In this document: positions 56,794 through 64,000 of the stretch, piece after piece
Layout of the letters: every line of letters starts with the position of its first letter
Position numbering within the stretch: position 1 is the stretch's first letter
Notes under the pieces: model-generated
Told to the model about the DNA's origin: nothing
The model's input: only the letters and a program-made list of their open reading frames with translations
The model's database searches: none
Made by a program: the position numbers and the translations under genes
NCBI RefSeq assembly: GCF_018847375.1
Contig: NZ_CP072036.1
Span: 1,364,001 to 1,428,000, forward strand
Direction of reading: 5' to 3'
Source of the DNA: Akkermansia massiliensis
GTDB taxonomy: Bacteria > Verrucomicrobiota > Verrucomicrobiia > Verrucomicrobiales > Akkermansiaceae
Length of the DNA: 64,000 bases

Positions 56794-57777
56794 TCAGGTG
56801 CCACGTGGGCCGGAGCGCTTGTTCCGGCCGTTGTTTTCATGGGATTCTTTCTGTTCCAGGAGCCATGTTCTGTCTTCAAGGCTGAGCTTTTTCAGGGATG
56901 TTCTGCTCTGGTGTCCGTCCAGCTCCTGAAGCCAGAGGGTCTGGGTCTTTTCCGAATAACGGGAAAGTTTGGCGAAGACGGTATTTCCGTTGACTCCTGT
57001 CCAGACCCGGTAGCCTTTGGGAATCAGCGTTTTTTTAAACTCTTCATATTGCTGCTTCGCCAGTTTGACGCTGTTCTTGATCTGGTCAAAATAAAGGGCG
57101 TTTTGTCCGGTATAATAACCGCGCAACGTATCCACTTTGGAGCCGTCCGGAGACATGACCAGAAGCACGGGCGTTCCTCTCACGCCAAACAGGGAGGGAG
57201 CCTTTTTCACATACTCCAGCATCTTCTGGCGCTTCCTGTAAACAGGTTCGCTTTCAAATTTTTCCGCCTGGTCGTAACAGACGCGGACGACATTCCTTTT
57301 CGCCCAGTCTTCAAATTCCTTCGTATGGAGGAGTTCTGCCCCCAGCTTTTTGCTGGGAGGGCTGCCCACGGAATGGTGGAACCAGATGAGAATGGGTTTT
57401 CCGGTACTCTGGGCTTCCCGGAGGGCGGTGGGATAGCTTTGGATCCAGCGTTCGTTTTCCTTACGCTGGGCGAAAGCTTCTTCCAGCCCGGGGATGGGGG
57501 CGTCTGGGTCATGAGCGTCCGTGTAATAGACGGCCCCGCTGTCTGCCCTGGTCATTTCCTCCTGTGTGGTGGCGGTAAGATGGGTGGCCTGTTGCTGATT
57601 CGGAGTAGTGCTCAACAGCCCCGTCGGCACATTGGCGATGGAATTGGTCTTGTTATCCTGCATGTATTCCGAAAGGCTTTTTTTTACCTTCGGTTCTTCC
57701 TGTTCCGGAGAGGTTCCCACGCAGGAACAGAGAGCCGCGGACGCAAACAGGAGCATGGACAGCCTGGGCAGACTCAT
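56794..57777 (-). CDS. Lipoprotein with thioredoxin-like fold and SHD1 domain
   Basis: The 327-residue lipoprotein has a lipobox-like LCSC near residue 18, then a linker and a thioredoxin-like domain: STGKPILIWFHHSVGSPPSKKLGAELL, where the CxxC site is replaced by VGSPPS, then FGVRGTPVLLVMSPDG. The C-terminal domain (YRVWTGVNGNTVFAKLSRYSEKTQTLWLQELDG to SLKKLSLEDRTWL) matches the SHD1 pattern common in planctomycetes and verrucomicrobia. It should not be a dithiol oxidoreductase. The ATG at 57777 is chosen for the lipoprotein signal. Confidence 0.8.
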   Translation of the reverse strand: MSLPRLSMLLFASAALCSCVGTSPEQEEPKVKKSLSEYMQDNKTNSIANVPTGLLSTTPNQQQATHLTATTQEEMTRADSGAVYYTDAHDPDAPIPGLEEAFAQRKENERWIQSYPTALREAQSTGKPILIWFHHSVGSPPSKKLGAELLHTKEFEDWAKRNVVRVCYDQAEKFESEPVYRKRQKMLEYVKKAPSLFGVRGTPVLLVMSPDGSKVDTLRGYYTGQNALYFDQIKNSVKLAKQQYEEFKKTLIPKGYRVWTGVNGNTVFAKLSRYSEKTQTLWLQELDGHQSRTSLKKLSLEDRTWLLEQKESHENNGRNKRSGPRGT

Positions 57778-57842
57778 GACTGACCTGATAGCATAACAGG
57801 GAAAAATGCGCAACCGGGAATTGTTCAACGTCCGCGGCGGTT

Positions 57843-58124
57843 TCAGTATTTCCTGGCTTCCTGTTCCTTCTGCTTCCGGTCCCGTATGGCGATATCCAGG
57901 GGATGCATGTAGCGGTCGTTGATGTGGCTCACCCTGCCGGAGCGCAGCTTCTTTTCGTACCGTTTGCCCCGGTTTCCCCTGAACAGGAATTCGGACCCCG
58001 GAACGCGGCCCACGGTCCGGTAGATCAGCTCGTCGATTTCCTCCTCTTCCCGGTAGCCGGCCAGCCTGATGTAGCATTCCTCCTCCCGGGGATGGTTGGG
58101 GAAGTAGTGCAGGAGGTGTTTCAT
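57843..58124 (-). CDS. Small charged protein of unknown function
   Basis: This 93-residue cytoplasmic protein is rich in Arg, Glu and Tyr, with no motif that I recognise. It starts 83 bases after lepA and ends 65 bases before the SHD1 lipoprotein gene, all on the minus strand. Confidence 0.62.
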   Translation of the reverse strand: MKHLLHYFPNHPREEECYIRLAGYREEEEIDELIYRTVGRVPGSEFLFRGNRGKRYEKKLRSGRVSHINDRYMHPLDIAIRDRKQKEQEARKY

Positions 58125-58207
58125 GGCCCATATTCAAACGGAAAAATGTATAAATCCGGGAAGGGAACGGAAGACCCCGTTTGGATGCCTTGAGGGAAGA
58201 AAATGGG

Positions 58208-60007
58208 TTAATCCCCCGTTTTCAGCACCTTGATGAACGCTTCCTGCGGAATGTTGATTTTTCCGATGGCCTTCATGCGCTTTTTGCCCTCCTTCTGCTT
58301 TTCCAGAAGTTTGCGCTTGCGGGTGACGTCCCCGCCGTAGCATTTGGCCGTCACGTCCTTGCGCATGGGGGAGATGCTTTCCCGGGCAATAATCTTTCCG
58401 CCAATGCAGGCCTGGATGGCGACGGTGAAGAGCTGGCGGGGAATGACGTTTTTCAGGCGTTCCGCCAGTTCCCTGCCGCGGGAGGCTGCCTTGTCCTGGT
58501 GAACGATCATGGAGAAGGCATCCACCGGTTCCCCGGCGATGAGCATGTCCATTTTAATGAGCTTGGCGGCCTGATAGCCGGCGTATTCATAATCCATGGA
58601 GCCGTAGCCTCGCGTCATGGATTTGAGCTTGTCGTTGAAATCCACCAGAATTTCCGCCAGAGGAACGGTGCAGGTGAGCATTACGCGCATATCGTCAATG
58701 GTCTCCGTATTGTCCACGCTGCCGCGTTTTTCCAGGACAAGCTGCATGATATCCCCGATGTATTCCCCAGGAAGCATAATGAACACCTTGACGATAGGTT
58801 CCCGGATTTCCTGAATTTCCTGCGGTTCCGGGAGCAGGCTGGGATTGTCCACATTGATTTCCTCTCCATTGGTCTTGGTGACCTCATAAATCACGGAGGG
58901 GTAGGTGGAGATGATATCCATGTTGAATTCCCGGCGCAGACGCTCCTGGATGATTTCCATATGGAGCAGGCCGAGGAAGCCGCAACGGAACCCGAAGCCC
59001 AGAGCTACGGAAGATTCCGCCTGGAAGGAGAAAGCGGCGTCATTAATCTGAAGCTTCGCCATGGCCGCTTTCAGGGCTTCAAAATCGGAGGAATCCACCG
59101 GATAAATGCCGGAAAAGACCATGGGGCGGATTTCCTTGAAACCGGGCAGGGGGGATGGGCAGGGGCGCATGTAATCCGTATACGTGTCCCCGATTTTGAC
59201 ATCCGCCGCGGATTTCATGTTGGCGATGATGTAGCCTACGTCGCCGGCTTCCAGGGAATCCGTTCGGGTCATTTTGGGGGTGAAGATACCCACTTCCTTC
59301 ACTTCATACACTTCGTCCGTTGCGAAAAGTTTGACTTTCATGCCGCGGTGCACGCTGCCGGAAATGACGCGCACATAGGAGACTACGCCGCGGTAGGCGT
59401 CGTAAACGGAATCGAACACCAGGGCGCGCAGAAGGCCGTCCTGTTCCGTTTCAGGCGGAGGGATGCGCTGAACAACGGCTTCCAGAATATCATCAATGCC
59501 GATGCCCATCTTGGCGGAGGCATGGATGGCTTCCTCATGGGGGATGCAGACGATGTCCTCCAGCTGGCGGTATACTTTGGGCAGGTTGGCGCTGGGAAGG
59601 TCAATCTTATTGATGACGGGGATAATGGCCAGGTTCAGATCCATGGCCAGGTGCATGTTGGCAAGTGTCTGGGCTTCCACTCCCTGGGCCGCGTCCACAA
59701 TAAGAAGGGCTCCCTCGCATGCCGCCAGGGAACGGGACACTTCATAGGAGAAATCCACATGGCCCGGCGTATCCAGAAGATTGAGCTTGTAAGTCTTTCC
59801 GTCCCCGGCCTTGTAGAAAATGGTAACGGGGTGGGACTTGATGGTGATGCCCTTTTCCCGCTCCAGATCCATGGCGTCCAGAAGCTGATCCTGCTTCTCC
59901 CGTTCGGAAATGGTATTCGTCTTTTCCAGCAGCCGGTCGGAAAGGGTGGTCTTTCCGTGGTCGATGTGAGCGATAATGGAGAAATTGCGAGTCAGTTCAA
60001 TGGACAT
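58208..60007 (-). CDS. lepA: Elongation factor 4
   Basis: LepA/EF4 is a ribosome-bound GTPase that helps under stress or in ribosome assembly. The 599-residue protein starts MSIELTRNFSIIAHIDHGKTTLSDRL (G1). It continues with ERGITIKSHPVT-like switch I, DTPGHVDFSYEV (G3), NKIDLPSA (G4), domains II-III and the LepA-specific C-terminal domain ending CYGGDVTRKRKLLEKQKEGKKRMK. Length and ending are typical. Confidence 0.98.
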   Translation of the reverse strand: MSIELTRNFSIIAHIDHGKTTLSDRLLEKTNTISEREKQDQLLDAMDLEREKGITIKSHPVTIFYKAGDGKTYKLNLLDTPGHVDFSYEVSRSLAACEGALLIVDAAQGVEAQTLANMHLAMDLNLAIIPVINKIDLPSANLPKVYRQLEDIVCIPHEEAIHASAKMGIGIDDILEAVVQRIPPPETEQDGLLRALVFDSVYDAYRGVVSYVRVISGSVHRGMKVKLFATDEVYEVKEVGIFTPKMTRTDSLEAGDVGYIIANMKSAADVKIGDTYTDYMRPCPSPLPGFKEIRPMVFSGIYPVDSSDFEALKAAMAKLQINDAAFSFQAESSVALGFGFRCGFLGLLHMEIIQERLRREFNMDIISTYPSVIYEVTKTNGEEINVDNPSLLPEPQEIQEIREPIVKVFIMLPGEYIGDIMQLVLEKRGSVDNTETIDDMRVMLTCTVPLAEILVDFNDKLKSMTRGYGSMDYEYAGYQAAKLIKMDMLIAGEPVDAFSMIVHQDKAASRGRELAERLKNVIPRQLFTVAIQACIGGKIIARESISPMRKDVTAKCYGGDVTRKRKLLEKQKEGKKRMKAIGKINIPQEAFIKVLKTGD

Positions 60008-60254
60008 GGTGGTCTCTACCCTTCTAACATGAGTGCCCTGTGCGCGGGGAGGGTAACATAGCCCATGCGGCGGTCAAGACTTGAACATGACTGCCTCCCG
60101 TTCCCTGCCGCGTCGGCTTCATTCGCTCCGGGAAAACCGTCATTCATGACAGGGGCTGCGCCGGGAGATTGAACGTGAGGGAAGAAGGAAGGCTCTCAAC
60201 TGGTACAGGCACGCGAACCTTTTCCCGTGCGGCCATTTCTTACCCAGCCAGCAT

Positions 60255-60458
60255 ATGAAATCTTTTTTAGCAGCCATTTTAAGCCTATTTATTCCCGGCC
60301 TCGGCCAGTTGTACAAGGGCCACTTTGTCCAGGCCATTCTCTGGTTCCTGGTGGTAGGTGCGGCTTACGGCCTCCTGTATTGGTTCATCTTTGCACTCGT
60401 TCCTATTGTCCTGCATATCATTTGTATTTTGCAGGCCTATTTCATGGACAATGAATGA
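60255..60458 (+). CDS. Small two-span membrane protein (TM2-like)
   Basis: This 67-residue protein has two hydrophobic segments around a short turn and the family-like line SLFIPGLGQLYKGHFVQAILWF, which matches the TM2 pattern (P-G-x-G-x-x-Y-x-G). It diverges from lepA over 247 bases without a gene. Function not known. Confidence 0.75.
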   Translation: MKSFLAAILSLFIPGLGQLYKGHFVQAILWFLVVGAAYGLLYWFIFALVPIVLHIICILQAYFMDNE

Positions 60459-60760
60459 TGCCTGCCGTTTCGGCTTCACGGCCAGGATGGCCGAAAGAGC
60501 AGAGCATCCTGCGCACCGGCAGCGGCATTCATTCCCTGAGGTTGCGGAAGGAATGCGCCGTTCATAGCGGCGTCATTCTTCTTGATACCGGTATTTGCAA
60601 TGTTAACGGGTTTGTTGGTGCCAGTGGAATCCGCGGATTCTTTTTTAACGGACTTCGATTTGTTTACAGGGGAAACGTCAGCACAACTGTTTTGAATTTG
60701 TTAATGACCCCGTCTGTCTTGAAAAATCGGATCGGATGGGAGACGTTGATTCTTCAACAA
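60459..60760. other. Stretch without a convincing gene
   Basis: An open frame of about 105 codons crosses this region and runs into the left inverted site, but its sequence resembles no protein and has no start signal of note. Composition falls from GC-rich to AT-rich toward 60700. Confidence 0.45.
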
Positions 60761-60926
60761 ATAGGATTTTGAATCCGGTATCAATAAAAAAAATTGGTGG
60801 TAAGAAAATTATAGAAATCAATATTTTGTTCTTACCGATATTCTATCTATAATTTTTGATATATTATTTATTGTAATTTTTTAACAATAAATATTTTATC
60901 GATAAATTCGGATTCAAAATCCGCTA
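60761..60926. repeat. Candidate invertible promoter C upstream of a PEP-CTERM gene
   Basis: The left site is AGGAT-TTTGA-ATCCG (core 60763-60777). The right site is CGGAT-TCAAA-ATCCG-CTA (core 60909-60923, ending CTA at 60926). The central bases are exact reverse complements; 14 consecutive bases (GGATTTTGAATCCG) are shared in inverted orientation. The enclosed 131 bases are extremely AT-rich and hold a smaller inverted repeat (GGTAAGAA/TTCTTACC). They also hold a promoter-like pair, TTGTTC at 60826 and TATAAT at 60848, pointing to the PEP-CTERM gene that starts at 60960. If correct, this copy is read in the ON orientation. Confidence 0.68.
60826..60853 (+). promoter_or_regulatory. Candidate promoter inside invertible element C
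   Basis: TTGTTC at 60826-60831 and TATAAT at 60848-60853 are spaced by 16 bases and point toward the PEP-CTERM gene. The start would lie near 60860, giving a leader of about 100 bases that crosses the right inverted site. Confidence 0.45.
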
Positions 60927-60959
60927 TCTCCGTTTTATAGTTACTAACATTAGTAAACG

Positions 60960-61649
60960 ATGAAAAAAATACTGGGAACCACAATTGTATTGCTGGGGGC
61001 TGCCGCTCTTTCCGCAACGGCCGCAACCGTCCAGATTGATCTGTCAGGGTATGATTCAGGAAGCGATGTTAATTCTTCCTTCCAAGCCTACCGTGGCGAT
61101 CCTTCCGCCATGGCGAATCACTTGAATGAGTGGTTGGCGAATTCTTCCGGATGGTGCGGATCTAAAGCCAATACATCTTCTGAAACCTCAAGTTATTTTA
61201 AAAGCGCTGTTGGGAACGAAGACGGTTCTGTAACGGTGACCTATACCAATAGGCAGGGATATGGCGGTTCCGGCGTAGGCCTCAAAGTTTCCCTGGATGC
61301 TGCGGGGTATTCTGCTGATGCTTTTTCTTCTCTGACATTCACAGTGGATTTGGCTACCTCCACCGGCGGCACTTATCGGGTTTATCTGGCCTACCAGACG
61401 GAAAATGGCTGGCAGGCGGTAGAGTCGCAGGCGACGTCCGGCACGATTACTGTGACGGCAGATCTTTCCGGAAACAAACTGACTTCTGAAAACGTTTATG
61501 TATTCGTTGAGTCAAATCAGGGAAGGGGTAATGATTCTACATTCACGGCTTCCATGACGGGAGAATTGGCTTCAGTGCCGGAACCTGCCACGGCTTCCCT
61601 GGGACTGCTGGGACTGGTCGCACTGATGATGCGCCGTCGCCGGTCTTAA
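60960..61649 (+). CDS. PEP-CTERM sorted exported protein
   Basis: This 229-residue exported protein has a signal peptide (MKKILGTTIVLLGAAALSATA), a Ser/Thr/Asn-rich beta body (YSADAFSSLTFTVDLATS and similar strands) and the exosortase tail VPEPATASLGLLGLVALMM plus arginines. The body has no recognisable catalytic site. It lies 34 bases after the right-hand site of candidate invertible element C and has its own terminator, so it is a single-gene unit whose expression may phase-vary. Confidence 0.87.
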   Translation: MKKILGTTIVLLGAAALSATAATVQIDLSGYDSGSDVNSSFQAYRGDPSAMANHLNEWLANSSGWCGSKANTSSETSSYFKSAVGNEDGSVTVTYTNRQGYGGSGVGLKVSLDAAGYSADAFSSLTFTVDLATSTGGTYRVYLAYQTENGWQAVESQATSGTITVTADLSGNKLTSENVYVFVESNQGRGNDSTFTASMTGELASVPEPATASLGLLGLVALMMRRRRS

Positions 61650-61680
61650 GGCATCCTGCCGGCAGACAAATTAATCATAG

Positions 61681-61715
61681 GACGGTCTCCGCATGGAGGC
61701 CGTCTTTTTTATTTT
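61681..61715 (+). terminator. Terminator of the fourth PEP-CTERM gene
   Basis: A 10-base stem (GACGGTCTCC/GGAGGCCGTC, one mismatch) is followed by TTTTTTATTTTT, 32 bases after the stop. Confidence 0.9.
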
Positions 61716-62065
61716 TACTGGAGGGGGATAACAGAATGCAATGTACCGGGAATCGAGTATTCCCGGCTATGGAAAGAAAAACTGCCCGGAAAATTATTTT
61801 TCGCCATGCTTCAGGTTTATTCTTCCAAATAGAGAGGCCGGGATGTTTTTGTTCTTCATCCGGATGTTATCTTTGTTTCTGGAAATTTTTTTACAGAGCA
61901 GGTTTCCTCTGGAAATGAATGAGAAATTGTTTCCTAATTGATCATCTGCCGGATACAATGGTTTCCGCAACAGAAATGTTGATATCTTGGCCGTTTGTTC
62001 TTGTAAAACGTCATTTGAATTAATCATCCTTTTTGGAAACAGGCCAAAGGAATAATCTTCCGATA
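61716..62065. other. AT-rich intergenic stretch without a recognised gene
   Basis: Short open frames of 60-80 codons occur on both strands, but none has recognisable protein features. It separates two convergent transcription units. Confidence 0.5.
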
Positions 62066-62111
62066 AACAAAAACTCAGAGCCGTTCCGGAATTATTCCGG
62101 AACGGCTCTGG
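62066..62111 (-). terminator. Terminator of the autotransporter gene
   Basis: A perfect 14-base stem (CAGAGCCGTTCCGG) with a 7-base loop is followed on the minus strand by AGTTTTTGTTT, about 60 bases after the stop. Confidence 0.92.
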
Positions 62112-62173
62112 AGGGCCAGGAGGAAGGCTTTTCGGGGGTAGGAGGGGTGCCCTCTCCTTGGGTTTTCCTTCTT

Positions 62174-64000
62174 TTAGAAGTCGTAGCGGTAGCCGACGCT
62201 TCCGTTGACCGAGCTGGACCCGTCACGGATGTCCGCGTTCCCGTTCACGTAGATGGTTCCCTTCGTTCCCACCGGCACGCTTAACCCCGCTCCCAGCTGC
62301 AGCGCCGTCGTTCCCACTTTCGCCCCCCTCACGCTTTGCGCGAAGCCGGGGTTGCCCAGCAGGGAGACGTTCGTTTCCCCTCTCCGGTCTCCCAGGTCCT
62401 GCGCCGCGTTGACCCGGATTTCCGCCAGCGCTTCTCGTCCGAAGATGTTGCTGCCTACCAGGCCCATCCACCGGCCGCCCAGCGCCAGCGTCCCCGTCGT
62501 CCAGTCCTGTCTGCCGACGTTCAGGCCCGCGTTGCCCGCTCCCGTTTCCTCATAGCCGTCCATCCGCGTCGTCACCACCGAGGCGTTGAACAGCGGCTGC
62601 AGCACGCTGCTGCGGTTTTCGTTGAGGTATACGTCGTAGGTGAGTTCATACATCGCTCCAAAGCCCCACCCGCTGGTGCTTCCCTGCGTCCCGTAGCTTC
62701 CTTCCCCATAGTTGACCGTACGGTTGAGTTTCGCGTCGTTCCACCCTCCCGTCAGGATGAGCGTGTGCGCCCAGCGCCTGTCCTGGTAGCGGCCGAAGAG
62801 GCTGGCGTAGTAGCTGTCCAGGTGCCCGTCGGCGCTGTCCGCCGCGCCGGCCGTCAGGTCGCCGTAGCCGGCCGTGAAGGCCGCTCCCACCGTGAGGCGG
62901 TCGCTGAGGTCCGCGTCCACGCCTACCGTGCCTCCCCAGGTGGTGAGCTGGTAGCCGCTTTCATCCCCGCGGGTGTCGAGTTTGGCGTAGGAGCCCGTGC
63001 CTTCCATCCACATGTGGAAGCGGGGGAGGTCGTCGTTGACGTAGGCCGGGTTGACGCCCATGAGGGTGGTCCGGTTCCTGATCCAGCCCATCTGGTCGCG
63101 CAGGGCGTCCCTCTGTGCCGTCCCAAGCGCGTTGACCGTGCTCCCAGCCGCCGCCGCCATGGCGCGGGAGGCTCCGGAGAGGTTGCCGTCATTGATCATG
63201 GTGCTGACGCCGTTCATGAATTGGGCCAGCTGGGAGTCGGGGTCCAGGTTTTTGCGGGCTTCCCAGAGCAGGCCGGCTCCGGCGGCGGAGTTCCACGTGT
63301 CGGCCGCGGAGGCGAAGAGGTTTTCCTGCCGGAGTGTGGCATTGAGCAGGATGTCGTTTCCGTCGCGGCTCAGTGTGGCGTCCTGGTAGTAGACGGCGAA
63401 GAGGCCGGATATCCGGGCGGCGAGGCTCTGCCCGTCTTCCAGGCCGCTGATGCTGCCGGTAGCGCTCATCAGGACGACGTCATGGAGGTCGCTCCCCGCG
63501 TTCATGGCGGCGTTTCCTTTCATGTTGGAGAGGAGGAAGCCGGCTCCGTCCTGCACGGTGATGGTGCCCGCCGTCAGCATGGGGGCGCCAAAGGGGGCGT
63601 CCTGGTTGAAGTTGTAGATCAGTTCCGTCGTGGAGCCGTTCTGGAAGGTGATGTTTTTCACGTTGAGCGTGGTGTTGGCGCTGCCCTGGGCGTCCCCGGT
63701 GGCTTCAATACGCAGGGTGCCGTTGTTTCCGGCGGTGATGCTGTTGTAGTTCAGCGTGGGGGCGTCCGCGGTGCCTTTCAGGACCAGGACGCCTCCGTCA
63801 CGGACGGCGAGGTCGTAGTCCTTATTGCCGGTTTGCAGGTATTGGGTGGCTTGCCCGGAGATGTCCAGGGTGCCGCTGCCTGCCAGCGTGCCGGAGAAGG
63901 TTCCGGAGGAGGTTGTCGCCGAGGAGATGGAGAGGCTGCCTCCGTTCATGGACAGGGCGCCGCTTCCGGAGAGGCCGCTGATGGCGCCGGATTCCGTTCC
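62174..64000 (-). CDS. Autotransporter, C-terminal part (runs off the window)
   Basis: The visible part, about 608 residues, is the C-terminal end of a type V secreted protein. The first 210 residues are passenger repeats of the parallel beta-helix kind (GSGTLDISGQATQYL, NSITAGNNGTLRIEATGD, NVKNITFQNGSTTELIYNF). The rest is an autotransporter beta-barrel domain of about 290 residues (FHMWMEGTGSYAKLD, DLSDRLTVGAAFTAGYGDL, SYYASLFGRYQDRRW and so on) ending in GSVGYRYDF with the C-terminal phenylalanine. The frame is open to the window edge at 64000, so the start is beyond it. The passenger is probably an adhesin-like surface protein; no enzyme is seen in this part. Confidence 0.93.
   Translation of the reverse strand, partial: GTESGAISGLSGSGALSMNGGSLSISSATTSSGTFSGTLAGSGTLDISGQATQYLQTGNKDYDLAVRDGGVLVLKGTADAPTLNYNSITAGNNGTLRIEATGDAQGSANTTLNVKNITFQNGSTTELIYNFNQDAPFGAPMLTAGTITVQDGAGFLLSNMKGNAAMNAGSDLHDVVLMSATGSISGLEDGQSLAARISGLFAVYYQDATLSRDGNDILLNATLRQENLFASAADTWNSAAGAGLLWEARKNLDPDSQLAQFMNGVSTMINDGNLSGASRAMAAAAGSTVNALGTAQRDALRDQMGWIRNRTTLMGVNPAYVNDDLPRFHMWMEGTGSYAKLDTRGDESGYQLTTWGGTVGVDADLSDRLTVGAAFTAGYGDLTAGAADSADGHLDSYYASLFGRYQDRRWAHTLILTGGWNDAKLNRTVNYGEGSYGTQGSTSGWGFGAMYELTYDVYLNENRSSVLQPLFNASVVTTRMDGYEETGAGNAGLNVGRQDWTTGTLALGGRWMGLVGSNIFGREALAEIRVNAAQDLGDRRGETNVSLLGNPGFAQSVRGAKVGTTALQLGAGLSVPVGTKGTIYVNGNADIRDGSSSVNGSVGYRYDF

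Noticed and set aside
58181..60061. A 626-codon open frame on the plus strand, opposite lepA
   Set aside because: Antisense shadow; lepA is certain.
60455..60772. A 105-codon frame on the plus strand before element C
   Set aside because: No recognisable protein features and it runs into the inverted site; composition changes along it as in non-coding DNA.

Overview
The window looks like chromosomal DNA of a Verrucomicrobiota gut bacterium, most likely Akkermansia muciniphila or a close relative. The evidence is the GC-rich coding sequence, weak Shine-Dalgarno signals, four PEP-CTERM exosortase substrates with the tail VPEPATA(T/S)LGLLGLAAL..RRR, a GH31 enzyme carrying dockerin and cohesin-like modules, a GH20 next to a sulfatase, and an autotransporter. 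The species call rests on recall of family content and gene order, not on a database search.

Layout. 0.4-4.4 kb: glycosyltransferase, coaX, acpP, two cell-envelope or unknown genes and dtd. 4.9-8.5 kb: succinate dehydrogenase/fumarate reductase (sdhCAB) on the minus strand. 8.6-10 kb: small unknown gene, TatD-like hydrolase, YkvA-like membrane protein. 10.4-12.2 kb: two divergent PEP-CTERM genes around an AT-rich segment bounded by inverted repeats. 12.3-17.3 kb (minus): GNAT, FGE-like lipoprotein, fabG, coiled-coil exported protein, ABC-F ATPase. 17.4-19.9 kb: two lipoproteins, long-form HPF and an initiator tRNA with its promoter and terminator. 20.1-24.1 kb: large secreted GH31. 24.3-27.1 kb: membrane polyferredoxin plus sirohaem sulfite/nitrite reductase. 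27.2-29.9 kb: AT-rich TPR protein with 144-bp repeats. 30.0-36.8 kb: a 2-aminoethylphosphonate locus (porin, phnX, phnW, ABC transporter). 36.9-40.5 kb: LytTR regulator followed by a five-gene DUF2589 cluster. 40.5-46.5 kb (minus): DUF3820, MenH-like hydrolase, MarC, anti-sigma-like protein, SGNH hydrolase, a TPM-like pair, Hsp33-like chaperone. 46.7-49.3 kb: cyclophilin and a second ABC-F. 49.4-53.0 kb: third PEP-CTERM locus, EamA, cupin, cysS. 53.1-60.0 kb: GH20, sulfatase, SHD1 lipoprotein, lepA. 60.2-64 kb: small membrane protein, fourth PEP-CTERM gene with its own inverted-repeat element, and a partial autotransporter.

The most interesting signal is a repeated architecture upstream of all four PEP-CTERM genes, in three loci. 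Each locus has an AT-rich segment of about 115-150 bp between two inverted sites of the form CGGAT-N5-ATCCG(CTA). The arms are shared between loci. The central five bases are the same (as reverse complement) within a pair but different in each locus. This is what is expected of paired tyrosine-recombinase crossover sites, so these are candidate invertible promoters that phase-vary exosortase-sorted surface proteins. One of them sits between two divergent genes and could act as a selector switch. No recombinase is in the window.

Three genes (ABC-F, cysS and a cupin/EamA pair) each appear frameshifted or fused by a single extra base in a homopolymer. One of these is an essential gene, so sequence error is the simplest explanation.
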